Source of the DNA: Sansalvadorimonas sp965243775
Lineage (GTDB): Bacteria > Pseudomonadota > Gammaproteobacteria > Pseudomonadales > Endozoicomonadaceae
Length of the DNA: 64,000 nt
NCBI GenBank assembly: GCA_965243775.1
Contig: CBDEWF010000125.1
Coordinates: forward strand, 124,001 to 188,000
Reading direction: 5' to 3'
Part shown: positions 27,978-37,342 of the stretch, piece after piece
Layout: every line of letters starts with the position of its first letter
Numbering within the stretch: position 1 is the first letter of the stretch
Made by a program: the position numbers and the translations under genes
The notes under the pieces: generated by a model
What the model saw: only the letters and a program-made list of their open reading frames with translations
The model's database searches: none
Told to the model about the DNA's origin: nothing

Positions 27978-30011
27978 TTATACCACCCTGTCTGTGCTTG
28001 ATGCAGTATCGTTATCGGCCGCTGCTTCCTGATTCAGATTGAGAGCAATAGTGAAAGTGGTCCCCACACCAATAATGGAGCTGACACTCAGGGAGCCATT
28101 ATGATTATTGGTGACAATAAAATAGGAGACAGACAAACCCAGCCCGGTGCCTGAACCAATATCTTTTGTGGTAAAAAACGGTTCAAAAATACGACGGCTG
28201 ACCTCTTCTGTCATACCTGTTCCGTTATCTTCTACTGAAATTAGGGCCTGATCATCATGCTCTCGGGTGCGTATAGAAATATGTCCCTGCCAGTCTGGCT
28301 CTTTTCTTTTGCTGATAGCCTGGGCTGCATTTTTCAAAAGATTGAGAAGTACTTGCTGGATTTCATTGGCTATACAGGGAACGGAATGAAGGTTGGGGTC
28401 GAAATCCTGCTCAATACAGATGTGCATGAAGTCAAAACCCTGCTTCAGATTGAAGTCAGAAGCAGCAATTTCAAGAGTTTTCCGAATCAGGTCATCAAGA
28501 TGAGTTGGAGTGAGCTTTTTGCTGTCACGCCGGCTGAACTGCAGCATATTGGAAACAATCTGGGAAGCTCTGACACCAGCACTATGAATATTATTCAGGA
28601 AATTGTTGATTTCCCGCTTTTCAAAATATTCATTGATGGCCTTTAAGGACATATTCAGATCTTCAGCTTGCTGCTGGTTAGCTTCAAGGTCTGGAGATAG
28701 CCTGCGTTGGACAGTTTGAATGCTCTGCAGGATAGCTCCAAGAGGATTGTTGATCTCGTGGGCCATTCCAGCGGCCAGTCCTCCAACCGACATCATTTTT
28801 TCGGTTTGAACCATCATCTCCTCCAGCTGAAGGCGTCGACTGATATCATCCAGGCGAATCACTGCTCCATGCTGGTCGGCATCGGTCAGTGGATAAATCA
28901 TCATATCCATTTTTCTCTCACCACCAGGTAACAGGAATGACAGTTTTTCCAGCTGTACGGCAGCTTCATTGTCCAGGGCGTCCTGAACCTGTTCAAGTGA
29001 ATCAGAGAGGAAGGGCATAACATCACCAAGGTAAACACCCATGGCTCGGTCATGATCAACGCCGGTCAGTACGGAAGCCGCCCTGTTCCACTGGGCAACA
29101 GCCAGCTCGTGGTCAACAGCAACCAAGGCAGAGGGCATGGAGTCAACAATACTGTTCAGGTGATTTTGCAGGCGCGTTAGCTGGCGCTCAGTCTGCTTCC
29201 TGTTGCGGACTTCCTGTTCCAGCTGCTTATTACTCATATGGGTTTCTATAGCCAGAGCCTGGGCTTTCAGACTTGCCTGCTCGGCTTTGTCTCTGGCATT
29301 AGTCAGAAGCCGATCCCGGGCTTCAATCCTGCTCAGCATGGTATTAAAGGTTTTTGCAAGAATACCTATCTCGTCGTGGTAAAATTTTTGGGCCCGAACA
29401 CCATAATTTTCCTCTATCGAGACGGTATTGGCGATACTGATCAGGTGCAGCACTGGCTGGGTGATAAAACGCCTGATCATTCCGGCTGCCAGGCTGCTAA
29501 ACAGTAGAATAAATACCAGAATGATAATGACGGCAGTGGTCATGCCGGCATAGAAATCCATGGGAAGAGCCGGATCGGCCTGAATGTAAATGGTGATTGC
29601 TCTTCCCTGGCTGACAATAACTTTTTTCAGGTAGTCTGTTTCGCTATTGGCCCGGTCAGGGGCAGAATCTGGAAGTGGGGAGACATCATCATGGCTGAAA
29701 CCGACATAAAGGCTATTGTCACCATTGTAGATGGCAATGGCTCTGATCTGGGAGTATTCACTGGCCACCTGCAGGATTTCTTCAGCTTTCCGTTTTTCTG
29801 AAAGCAGCGTATTCAGTACAGTAGGCTCGGTCAGAATTCGGGAGACTGCCTGGACATTGGCAGGTACAAAATTGTTACGGGATACAAGGTAGGCAGAAAT
29901 AATCAGGACAGCGCAGGAGACCAGGGCTACCCCCAGTACTACGCTGAGCATCACAAAAACCAGTTTCCGGCTGATGGATAGACGGGACAGATAATCCTGT
30001 AATCCGCTCAT
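27978..30011 (-). CDS. Membrane sensor histidine kinase with HAMP and PAS
   Basis: 677 residues. Two membrane helices (about residues 18-45 and 155-180) enclose a ~110-residue periplasmic sensor domain. Then follow a HAMP domain, a coiled coil with QALAIETHMSNKQLEQE, a PAS domain (DSMPSALVAVDHELAVAQWN), a HisKA domain with the phospho-acceptor His418 in AAGMAHEINNPLGAILQSIQ, and a HATPase domain with N box LLNLLKNAAQAI, G1 SVEDNGTGM and G2 GSGTGLGLSVSYFIV. The H-box and lack of a receiver resemble NtrB/DctB-like kinases. No response regulator is adjacent, so its partner and signal are unknown. Confidence 0.93.
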   Translation of the reverse strand: MSGLQDYLSRLSISRKLVFVMLSVVLGVALVSCAVLIISAYLVSRNNFVPANVQAVSRILTEPTVLNTLLSEKRKAEEILQVASEYSQIRAIAIYNGDNSLYVGFSHDDVSPLPDSAPDRANSETDYLKKVIVSQGRAITIYIQADPALPMDFYAGMTTAVIIILVFILLFSSLAAGMIRRFITQPVLHLISIANTVSIEENYGVRAQKFYHDEIGILAKTFNTMLSRIEARDRLLTNARDKAEQASLKAQALAIETHMSNKQLEQEVRNRKQTERQLTRLQNHLNSIVDSMPSALVAVDHELAVAQWNRAASVLTGVDHDRAMGVYLGDVMPFLSDSLEQVQDALDNEAAVQLEKLSFLLPGGERKMDMMIYPLTDADQHGAVIRLDDISRRLQLEEMMVQTEKMMSVGGLAAGMAHEINNPLGAILQSIQTVQRRLSPDLEANQQQAEDLNMSLKAINEYFEKREINNFLNNIHSAGVRASQIVSNMLQFSRRDSKKLTPTHLDDLIRKTLEIAASDFNLKQGFDFMHICIEQDFDPNLHSVPCIANEIQQVLLNLLKNAAQAISKRKEPDWQGHISIRTREHDDQALISVEDNGTGMTEEVSRRIFEPFFTTKDIGSGTGLGLSVSYFIVTNNHNGSLSVSSIIGVGTTFTIALNLNQEAAADNDTASSTDRVV

Positions 30012-30099
30012 GTTTTTCCGCTTTTGTCAGACCAGCGTCCAGATTACAACGGCTCTGCCTCGTTCGAAAGGTGTTTTCGAGGAATGTCTGGAAAAAGGC

Positions 30100-31011
30100 T
30101 CAACTGATTCCCGCTGCAGCCAGCTTGCCCATTAAATCGGTATGACCTTTAGCTGAAATTTTGTGTCTTTCGGCGACTTTCAGCAAATAGCCGTTAATCC
30201 AGGCCAGCTCTGTCTGGCGTTGCTGACGGACATCTTGCAGAGTAGAGGATATATTATCAGCTGTGATGGTTAGTACTTTTCTGACCTGGCTGAACAGGTC
30301 AAGCTTATAAAGGTAACCATCTGCTTGCAGAATTTGTTCGGTTTCATCGCAGAGCTGCCGGACCAGGGGAAGGTTCTCCGGTTTCAATAAGTCTCCGTTT
30401 CGGCAGTTTATCAAAGCGGTCAGACCGTTTATGGCAGAGTTAATGGCCAGTTTTTCCTGCAGTTTAGCCTGTATGTGATCGGTCAGTTCAATATCCATAT
30501 CCTGAAGCGCAGTAAGACAATTGACTGATACTGAACCTGGCTTATGGGCTTTTGAGGAGAAAGGACCAAGCCAGGTTTTACCCTTTCCGGCCCGTTGAAC
30601 GCTTAAAAAACCATCCAGCCAGGCTCCGTCGGTTGTTGAACCCAAATAAATGCGGTGGTCTGGAAGGTGTTCGGTAACAACCTGCTGGCTGCCTATTCCG
30701 TTCTGTAACAGAATGATTGTTGCCTCGGAAGCTAGCTGGTGGGAGACAGATTTCACAGCCTCAAGGGCGTGAAAGGCCTTAGTGGCCACAATCAGGTTAT
30801 CAATCTTACCTGGTCTGTCAGCAGTACTGGTTTGCACCTGCTGAGAAACACTGACACCATTTTCAATAAGAGTCAGATTATGGAAAGGAGAAGTTAGACG
30901 ATTAAATGTTTCTGGACGCAATACTATTGAACAGCCAAAGCCACTCTGCAGTAATTTACTGGCCCAGAGGCAACCAATGGAACCTGCTCCCAGAATATGC
31001 CAGTGGGGCAC
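30100..31011 (-). CDS. panE: 2-dehydropantoate 2-reductase
   Basis: NADPH-dependent ketopantoate reductase of the pantothenate/CoA pathway. I place the start at GTG 31011 (then PHWHILGAGSIGCLWASKLL), which has AAGGAT just upstream and gives 303 residues, the normal length; the longer frame would overlap glk. The Rossmann GAGSIGCLWA, the KAFHALEA region (catalytic Lys), LLQNGIGSQQ, EKLAINSAINGLTALINCRN and the C-terminal SSTLQDVRQQRQTELAWING (a family hallmark with Ser and Glu of the active site) are present. It lies directly downstream of glk on the same strand. Confidence 0.92.
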   Translation of the reverse strand: MPHWHILGAGSIGCLWASKLLQSGFGCSIVLRPETFNRLTSPFHNLTLIENGVSVSQQVQTSTADRPGKIDNLIVATKAFHALEAVKSVSHQLASEATIILLQNGIGSQQVVTEHLPDHRIYLGSTTDGAWLDGFLSVQRAGKGKTWLGPFSSKAHKPGSVSVNCLTALQDMDIELTDHIQAKLQEKLAINSAINGLTALINCRNGDLLKPENLPLVRQLCDETEQILQADGYLYKLDLFSQVRKVLTITADNISSTLQDVRQQRQTELAWINGYLLKVAERHKISAKGHTDLMGKLAAAGIS

Positions 31012-31066
31012 TTTATCCTTTCTCACAACCTGATATCCCGACGGAGTCAATCTGGCCGAAATGGTA

Positions 31067-32020
31067 TTACAGCAGAGCGGCAGCTGCACCCAGTAAACCT
31101 GACTGGCTGTGTAGGTTCAAAGTAACTGGGATATTGCTGGTATAGCCACACATACAGCCTTTGTCGTTAAAAGCATCAAGAAAGCTACTGGCTTGCAGAA
31201 GTTCTTTCATTCTTGGTAGAACTCCACCCGCCAGATAGACTCCGCCAAGGGCTCCGGTTACTAGGGCTGCATTTCCGGCTACACAGCCCATCCAGTCCAG
31301 GAAATGTTTGATCACGGTCAGGCATGTCTCGTCACCACTCTTGGCCCCTTGGGTGATTTCAGGTGCTCTTAATTGTATATCCCAGCCATGAATGGCGCTG
31401 TAGGCTTCAAACAGGTTTTCCAGGCCAGGGCCACAGAGAACATGCTCACAGGTGGCAATGCCAAACTTGCTGCGCAGGTGGGCGGCAATTTTTTCTTCCA
31501 ATTCGTTTCGAACAGGAAGGTTGGTATGCCCACCCTCACCGGGTAAGGCGTGCCAGCGATCACCATCAGGAACCAGAGTTGCCATGCCCAGACCTGTACC
31601 AGGACCCATGACTAACCTTGATGCTGTACTGTTGGCAACTCCTTCGCGGATCACCAGTTTGTCTTCTTCGCCTAGGTAAGGCATGGCCATAGCCTGAACA
31701 TAAAAGTCATTGACCAGTCGCAGTGCCTGTAGCCCGAGAGCCTGTTTCAGCTCACTTTTCGAGAAAACCCAGTGATTATTGGTGACATCAACAAAATCAT
31801 TGTGAACAGGGCAGGCAAATGCCAGCAGGGCCTGTTCAGGGTAACTGCTGCCTGCAAAGTCAGACAGGTATGACCGGATAGCCTGTTCCGGTCCGGCAAA
31901 ATCAGCGCAGGCCAGGGTTTGGGTGTTGTAGATATCCAGAGTACCCGTTTCTACCAGGGCGAAGCGGGCATTGGTTCCACCAATATCTCCAATAAGGGCT
32001 AGGTGTTCTTGTTGAGGCAT
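31067..32020 (-). CDS. glk: Glucokinase
   Basis: 317 residues from the ATG at 32020 (MPQQEHLALIGDIGGTNARF); upstream codons in frame lack a plausible start. ATP-dependent phosphorylation of glucose to glucose-6-phosphate. ASKHA features of the proteobacterial Glk family are present: GDIGGTNARFALVE, VTNNHWVFS, LVNDFYVQAMA (catalytic Asp), GPGTGLGMATLV, ALPGEGGH and GGVYLAGGVLPRM. It probably shares a transcript with panE downstream. E. coli Glk is 321 residues. Confidence 0.95.
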   Translation of the reverse strand: MPQQEHLALIGDIGGTNARFALVETGTLDIYNTQTLACADFAGPEQAIRSYLSDFAGSSYPEQALLAFACPVHNDFVDVTNNHWVFSKSELKQALGLQALRLVNDFYVQAMAMPYLGEEDKLVIREGVANSTASRLVMGPGTGLGMATLVPDGDRWHALPGEGGHTNLPVRNELEEKIAAHLRSKFGIATCEHVLCGPGLENLFEAYSAIHGWDIQLRAPEITQGAKSGDETCLTVIKHFLDWMGCVAGNAALVTGALGGVYLAGGVLPRMKELLQASSFLDAFNDKGCMCGYTSNIPVTLNLHSQSGLLGAAAALL

Positions 32021-32183
32021 AGAAAAAAAGATCCAGTCGATTTTGGCATCAGGCGCGCAATTTACCATGAAAAGTGGGCTGTTTTCGTACACTTGGGTCA
32101 GCTGAAAAGCTTTTCAGGACTTTTTCAACTTAAGGCATATACTGGAACGGCATGATCTCAATAACGAAGAGGGGAACACTGGA

Positions 32184-32393
32184 ATGGGCGCACACGTTTA
32201 CAAAAAAATTGAGCTGGTAGGCAGTTCGACAACGAGTACTGATGATGCTGTTCGCAATGCTATCGCCAGAGCTTCTGAATCCATCAAGAATATGGACTGG
32301 TATGAAGTTGTTGAACAGCGTGGACATATTGCTGACGGCAGGATAGCCCACTATCAGGTTACGGTTAAAATTGGTTTCCGCCTTGAAGATTAG
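32184..32393 (+). CDS. Dodecin, flavin-binding protein
   Basis: 69 residues, typical for dodecin, a hollow dodecamer that stores or buffers flavin. Family motifs: YKKIELVGSSTTSTDDAVRN, the Trp of the flavin pocket in IKNMDWYEVVEQRG, and a C-terminal YQVTVKIGFRLE strand. Single gene, divergent from glk. Confidence 0.93.
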   Translation: MGAHVYKKIELVGSSTTSTDDAVRNAIARASESIKNMDWYEVVEQRGHIADGRIAHYQVTVKIGFRLED

Positions 32394-32551
32394 TTGATAC
32401 ATTTCGGTTCAACATTGACTCAGTGATTCTAAAAGTCTCCAAATGTTGAATTGAGCGTGCACCCTGAGTACTGTTGATTGGGTGTGATGATTTGCCGGAT
32501 CGGCTAAAATCGTTTCAACTATAAACGGAACTTACCAAGGGAGACGGGCTG

Positions 32552-33034
32552 ATGCCTTCTTTCGATATTGTATCTGAAGTCGATATGCATGAGCTGACCA
32601 ATGCTGTCGATCAGGCGAACCGTGAACTGACTACACGCTATGACTTTCGTGGTGTTGAGGCCAGTTTCGAACATAAGGATGAAAATATCATTATGACCGC
32701 AGATCAGGATTTTCAGCTGCGCCAGATGGTTGAAATGCTGCAGGGTAAAATGGTCAAGCGCGGTATTGATATCAAATGCATGGAAGTCAAAGACCACTAT
32801 GCATCTGGTAAACAAGTGAAACAGGAAGCTGTTGTTCGGCAGGGACTGGATAAGGAAATCAGCAAGAAAGTCACCAAGTTGATTAAAGAGAGCAAAATGA
32901 AAGTGCAGGCCTCTATTCAGGGAGATAAGATCCGTGTTACCGGCAAAAAACGTGACGACCTGCAGAGTGCAATTGCCCTGCTCAAGGAAGCCGATCTTGA
33001 TATTCCACTGCAGTACAACAATTTCCGGGACTGA
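32552..33034 (+). CDS. yajQ: YajQ family nucleotide-binding protein
   Basis: 160 residues, full length. Starts MPSFDIVSEVDMHELTNAVD and has the family's NRELTTRYDFRG, IDIKCMEVKDHYASGK, RQGLDKEISKKVTKLIKESK and VQASIQGDKIRVTGKKRDDL. YajQ proteins bind nucleic acids and in Xanthomonas a member binds cyclic di-GMP; the role here is not shown. Good ribosome-binding site (GGGAGA). ampG follows on the same strand 94 bases later. Confidence 0.96.
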   Translation: MPSFDIVSEVDMHELTNAVDQANRELTTRYDFRGVEASFEHKDENIIMTADQDFQLRQMVEMLQGKMVKRGIDIKCMEVKDHYASGKQVKQEAVVRQGLDKEISKKVTKLIKESKMKVQASIQGDKIRVTGKKRDDLQSAIALLKEADLDIPLQYNNFRD

Positions 33035-33128
33035 TTGATTTTCTTTCCCTAACTTTTCCAGGGGATACTGGTCAGACTTTAGCGCTTTTAGCCAGCATAC
33101 AGCAGAAAAACTGTGAAAGGACTCTTAA

Positions 33129-34691
33129 ATGAGTAACGAGAATACGGCACCTCAGCACTCATGGGAGGAGGCTCTTAAGGCCTGCTGCCAGCGGCGTGTG
33201 ATTACCATGCTTTTCCTCGGGTTTTCCGCGGGGGTGCCGATTCTGCTGATATTCAGCAGCCTTTCCCTATGGCTGCGGGAAGCCGGTGTTGCCCGGGCTA
33301 CCGTAACTTTTTTCAGCTGGGCTGCCCTGGGCTACTCCTTCAAGTTTGTCTGGGCTCCACTGGTTGACCGTCTGCCTCTTCCTTTCCTCACAAAACTACT
33401 TGGCAGGCGTCGTGCGTGGCTGATGTTCGCACAGCTGGCCATTGTTGGTTCCCTGTTTTTTATGGCCAGTAATGACCCCCAGAGCAGCCTGACCCTTGTA
33501 GCTATTGGCGCAGTTATGCTGGGTTTTTCGTCAGCTACCCAGGATATTGTTATTGATGCCTATCGGATTGAGGCAGCTGAAGAGGAGTGGCAGGCGCTGA
33601 TGTCATCGGCTTATATTGCCGGTTATCGCATCGGTATGCTTGTGGCTGGAGCCGGTGCACTGGCGCTGGCCAGCTGGCTGGGGTCGGGTGATGGTCAGGG
33701 TTACAGTTACACCGCGTGGTCACAGACTTACATGGGTATGGCTGGTGCAATGCTGGTGGGAATTGTAACAACACTTCTGATTAGGGAGCCTAAACGTCCG
33801 GCAGAAGCCGCAGAGCATAAGTATGACACCAGGGACTATCTGCGTTTTCTGGGGCTGTTCATTGTAGCGACCGCCATGTTTGCCTTGGTGTTTGTCAATG
33901 TTGCCAGTGCGATGAAAGGGTTGGCTGAGGTCTTGACCAATATTGGCATAGATAAGCTTGTAGCGTCGTTTATTGCGGAAACACTGCGTCTTGGCTGTAG
34001 CCTGGTGGCCGCTCTGGTTGGTTCCTGGTTAATGGTGAAAAGCCATCTGGTATCGCCGGGTATGGTGGATGAAACCTATATTGCCCCTTTCCGGGACTTC
34101 TTCAGCCGATATGGAAAACTGGCCCTGTTTATCCTGCTGCTGGTGGGAACCTATCGGATTTCTGACATCGTCATGGGGGCCGTTGCAAATGTTTTCTATG
34201 ATGATATGGGTTATACCAAGGAACAGATTGCAGCCATCACCAAAACCTTTGGTCTGTTGATGACTATTGCCGGTGGTTTCCTCGGGGGCCTTCTTGCCAT
34301 TCGCTATGGTGTTTTGAAAAGCCTGTGGTTGGGAGCCTTTCTCTCTGCTGCGAGTAATCTGCTGTTTGCCCTGTTGGCTGTTTCCCAGCCGGAATCCTGG
34401 ATGCTGGCAGGGGTGATTGTTGCGGATAACCTGAGTGGTGGTCTGGCTTCGGCAGCCTTTATTGCTTATCTATCTGGCTTAACCAACCGGGCCTTTACAG
34501 CTATGCAGTATGCCGTGTTCAGCTCTTTAATGACTTTACTTCCCAAGCTGCTGGCCGGATACTCCGGCACCATAGTTGATGGTATCGGGTATCCAGCCTT
34601 CTTTATCATTTCAGCCTTAATCGGTATGCCGGTCCTGTTACTGGTGACATACGTTGGCAGACGTATGCCTCACTCGCCGTCCCAGCGATAA
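33129..34691 (+). CDS. ampG: AmpG-type muropeptide permease
   Basis: 520-residue major-facilitator protein with 12-14 hydrophobic segments. AmpG imports GlcNAc-anhydroMurNAc peptides from the periplasm for peptidoglycan recycling and links to beta-lactamase induction in some species. Family features: FLGFSAGVPILLIFSSLSLW at the N-terminus, FSWAALGYSFKFVWAPLVDR, LGRRRAW, SSATQDIVIDAYRIE and, in the second half, GLASAAFIAYLSGLTNRAFT. Its last 22 bases overlap the end of the alkyltransferase-like gene on the other strand. Confidence 0.95.
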   Translation: MSNENTAPQHSWEEALKACCQRRVITMLFLGFSAGVPILLIFSSLSLWLREAGVARATVTFFSWAALGYSFKFVWAPLVDRLPLPFLTKLLGRRRAWLMFAQLAIVGSLFFMASNDPQSSLTLVAIGAVMLGFSSATQDIVIDAYRIEAAEEEWQALMSSAYIAGYRIGMLVAGAGALALASWLGSGDGQGYSYTAWSQTYMGMAGAMLVGIVTTLLIREPKRPAEAAEHKYDTRDYLRFLGLFIVATAMFALVFVNVASAMKGLAEVLTNIGIDKLVASFIAETLRLGCSLVAALVGSWLMVKSHLVSPGMVDETYIAPFRDFFSRYGKLALFILLLVGTYRISDIVMGAVANVFYDDMGYTKEQIAAITKTFGLLMTIAGGFLGGLLAIRYGVLKSLWLGAFLSAASNLLFALLAVSQPESWMLAGVIVADNLSGGLASAAFIAYLSGLTNRAFTAMQYAVFSSLMTLLPKLLAGYSGTIVDGIGYPAFFIISALIGMPVLLLVTYVGRRMPHSPSQR

Positions 34692-34984
34692 ATGGTTAGC
34701 TTGATTTTTGAATTCAAAAATACAATTCCCTCGCTTTCAAGCAGTTCTTTCTGCTTCTTGTAACGGGGGGTACCTTCGGGAAAAGACAGCTCTCCACGGC
34801 TATTGATAACCCGGTGCCATGGCAGAGTTGAACCAGCAGGAATCTGGCTGAGTACATTACCCACGAGCCTTGCCCTGCGGGGCATTTTGGCCATTTCAGC
34901 AACTTGCCCGTAGGTTGCAACTTTACCCTCCGGAATCTGGCTGACAATCAGCCAGATTTTCTGGTTTGCTTTCAAATCATCCAC
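34670..34984 (-). CDS. Alkyltransferase-like protein (ATL)
   Basis: 104 residues resembling the C-terminal domain of O6-methylguanine-DNA methyltransferase. It has IPEGKVATYGQVAEMA, ARLVGNVLSQIP and the active-site loop LPWHRVINSRGEL, where Trp replaces the methyl-accepting Cys of PCHRV. Such ATL proteins bind O6-alkylguanine and flag it for nucleotide excision repair instead of repairing it directly. GTG start. Tail-to-tail overlap of 22 bases with ampG. Confidence 0.93.
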   Translation of the reverse strand: MDDLKANQKIWLIVSQIPEGKVATYGQVAEMAKMPRRARLVGNVLSQIPAGSTLPWHRVINSRGELSFPEGTPRYKKQKELLESEGIVFLNSKIKLTIYRWDGE

Positions 34985-35073
34985 TTAACAGAACCTGTAT
35001 CTACGTCAGCCTGTATGGTAACAGCCTTGCTTGTTTCTGGTCTTGTAGATGATCGCAGAGGGGGAGTGTTGGT

Positions 35074-35997
35074 CTATAAATCCAGGCTCTCAAGGAAATC
35101 CCTGCTGGGAGCGAAGAATGCATTGCCTGTCACTGCCTGAGTGAAGTTCATCAAATGATCAAAATGACCGTCACCATTGGCATGTATCATCTGCTCAAGC
35201 ATCAGATCAAAGTGTCGGGCTGTATTACAGTAGGCGATAAAGAACAGGCCATGTTCCTGGCTATTACCATAAGGCATGCTGTGGCGCAGTATCTCCAGAC
35301 TTTTGTTATCCTCCTTGAGGTTAACCCGCTTAATATGGGCGGTAGGTGCCTTTTCTTCGCTTGAAAACTCAACATCATCCTGTTTAGTGCGGCCAATGAT
35401 CTGCTCCTGGTGTTGAACTGGGCAACTTTCCCAGGCTGGCATGTTATGAATATAACGCTGGCACTGGATGTAGCTGCCACCGGCCAGGGGCTGGCCTTCA
35501 GGGATCAGGGCGACTGCTGCCCGGTTATCACCTTCCGGATTTTCTGTGCCATCAACAAAGCCAGTGATATCACGGGATTCCAGATAGCGGAAACCGGATA
35601 CCTCCTCTTCCAGCAGAACACTATCTTCCAGAGTGTCCATAATCAGGCGGCTTAGCTCAAAGTTAATATCTTTCCGGTTAGAGCGGATATGAATCAACAT
35701 ATCGCCAGGAGTAGACGGGGCCAGCCTCTCACCATCACGCAGGGCTTTGAATGGTGCCAGTTCTTTCGGATAGGGGTGATCCTTGAATAGAGTTTTCCAG
35801 GCTTGGCTACCAAAGCTCAAGGTGGCAAACAGCTTGCTGTCGGAGTACTTGCTGGCCAGCTTGTCAACCATGGCTGGGAAATTCTGTGAAAACTGCTGTA
35901 CAGTTTTGCCACTTAGAGGATCATTCTGCAGCAGAAGAACAAGGAAGGTGGCATCAGTATTGGCTTCTGGCAGTATGCCTGACTGTGGTGTGCTCAT
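35074..35997 (-). CDS. DyP-type haem peroxidase (YfeX-like)
   Basis: 307 residues. Shows the DyP signature GFVDGTENPEGDNR with the distal Asp, the proximal haem histidine in APTAHIKRVN, and the distal-side Arg in EILRHSMPYG. Length and the lack of a signal peptide fit the cytoplasmic class B (YfeX) group, which oxidises dyes and porphyrinogens; the real substrate is unknown. No encapsulin gene is adjacent. Minus strand, ending 89 bases from the ATL gene. Confidence 0.94.
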   Translation of the reverse strand: MSTPQSGILPEANTDATFLVLLLQNDPLSGKTVQQFSQNFPAMVDKLASKYSDSKLFATLSFGSQAWKTLFKDHPYPKELAPFKALRDGERLAPSTPGDMLIHIRSNRKDINFELSRLIMDTLEDSVLLEEEVSGFRYLESRDITGFVDGTENPEGDNRAAVALIPEGQPLAGGSYIQCQRYIHNMPAWESCPVQHQEQIIGRTKQDDVEFSSEEKAPTAHIKRVNLKEDNKSLEILRHSMPYGNSQEHGLFFIAYCNTARHFDLMLEQMIHANGDGHFDHLMNFTQAVTGNAFFAPSRDFLESLDL

Positions 35998-36182
35998 TTT
36001 TTATCCTGCATCAATTTGTAACATACCTTAATTAAGCGGCTGGAGGCAGGTTGTACAGGGCCATACTGCCAAAAAATATGGTACGTATGTGCTATCAGGT
36101 GAGCTGGTCACGGAAAACTTGCCAACCAAGCAAGCGCTTGTTTAACCTTGCGTCATCATAAAAACAACAATGGACTCCCCAT

Positions 36183-37325
36183 ATGCTTACTGATCACTAC
36201 TTCAATGATACTCACCGCCTGCTGCGGGAATCTGTCCGTCGCTTCGTTGAGCGAAATATATTGCCTTATATTGATCAGTGGGAAGAAGCAGAAGAGTTTC
36301 CTCTGGAGCTGTACCGCGAGGCTGGAAAGGCGGGGTTTCTGGGAATTGGCTATCCGGAAGAACTGGGAGGTTTTGGTGGTGACCAGTTTCACCGGGTGGT
36401 GTTCTCGGAAGAGATTATGCGGGCCGGTTCCGGGGGGGTGGCCGCAGGGCTGGGTTCCCATGATATCGGCTTGCCACCAATAGTTCGTTTCGGCTCGCAG
36501 ACCTTGCAAGAAAAGGTTGTTCCTCCGGTTTTGCGGGGAGAAAAAGTTGCAGCTCTGGCCATTACTGAGCCGGGGGGCGGTTCTGATGTCGCCAACCTGC
36601 AGACCCGGGCTGTTCGGGAAGGGGATTATTATCGTTTGAATGGTTCCAAAACCTTTATCACCAGTGGCTGCCGGGCAGATTTTTATACTGTAGGAGTTCG
36701 AACCGGGGGCGAGGGTTTTGGTGGTATCAGCCTGATTATGGTGGAGAAGGGAACACCAGGATTTTCCGTTGGCAAGAAATTCAGGAAAATGGGCTGGCGT
36801 TGCTCAGATACCGCAGAGTTGTTTTTTGATGACTGCCGGGTTCCGGTGGAAAACCTGATCGGAGCTGAAAACCAGGGCTTTGCCGCCATTATGGGCAATT
36901 TCCAGCATGAGCGGCTGATGCTTACAGTTATGGCAAATATGACCTCCCGTATGGCTTTGGAGCATTCTTTAGCTTATGTCAGGGAGCGTGAAGTCTTTGG
37001 CCGACCCGTGGCCAAGTTTCAGGTGACCCGCCACAAACTGGCAGATATGGCAACTCTGCTGCAGGCCAGTGAAGCCCTTGCTTACCAGGTGGCTGATGCC
37101 ATGAACCAGGGGAAATCTGTGGTTAAGGAAGTGTCCATGGCCAAGAACTTTGCTACAGATTGCAGCGATAAACTCACTCACCAGGCGGTACAGCTCTTTG
37201 GTGGGATGGGGTTTATACAGGAGTGCATGGTGGAGAGACTGTATCGCGATAACCGCATTCTCTCTCTCGGAGGGGGAACTCGAGAAATTATGAATGAGAT
37301 TATCGCTAAGCAGATGGGGCTGTAG
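36183..37325 (+). CDS. Acyl-CoA dehydrogenase, long-chain/isovaleryl type
   Basis: 380-residue FAD enzyme that introduces the alpha-beta double bond in an acyl-CoA. It has AITEPGGGSDVANLQTRA, the flavin-contacting LNGSKTFITSGCRADF, and FGGMGFIQECMVERLYRD. The usual catalytic Glu of the Y-E-G-T loop is Gly here (LGGGTREIM), while Glu243 in NFQHERLML occupies the alternative base position known from long-chain and isovaleryl-CoA dehydrogenases. Substrate not determinable. Convergent with an AraC-type regulator 17 bases away. Confidence 0.93.
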   Translation: MLTDHYFNDTHRLLRESVRRFVERNILPYIDQWEEAEEFPLELYREAGKAGFLGIGYPEELGGFGGDQFHRVVFSEEIMRAGSGGVAAGLGSHDIGLPPIVRFGSQTLQEKVVPPVLRGEKVAALAITEPGGGSDVANLQTRAVREGDYYRLNGSKTFITSGCRADFYTVGVRTGGEGFGGISLIMVEKGTPGFSVGKKFRKMGWRCSDTAELFFDDCRVPVENLIGAENQGFAAIMGNFQHERLMLTVMANMTSRMALEHSLAYVREREVFGRPVAKFQVTRHKLADMATLLQASEALAYQVADAMNQGKSVVKEVSMAKNFATDCSDKLTHQAVQLFGGMGFIQECMVERLYRDNRILSLGGGTREIMNEIIAKQMGL

Positions 37326-37342
37326 GTTTAAATCCCGGTGAG

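Noticed and set aside
34670..34984. Active O6-methylguanine methyltransferase
   Set aside because: The acceptor Cys is Trp (PWHRV), so it is an alkyltransferase-like protein.
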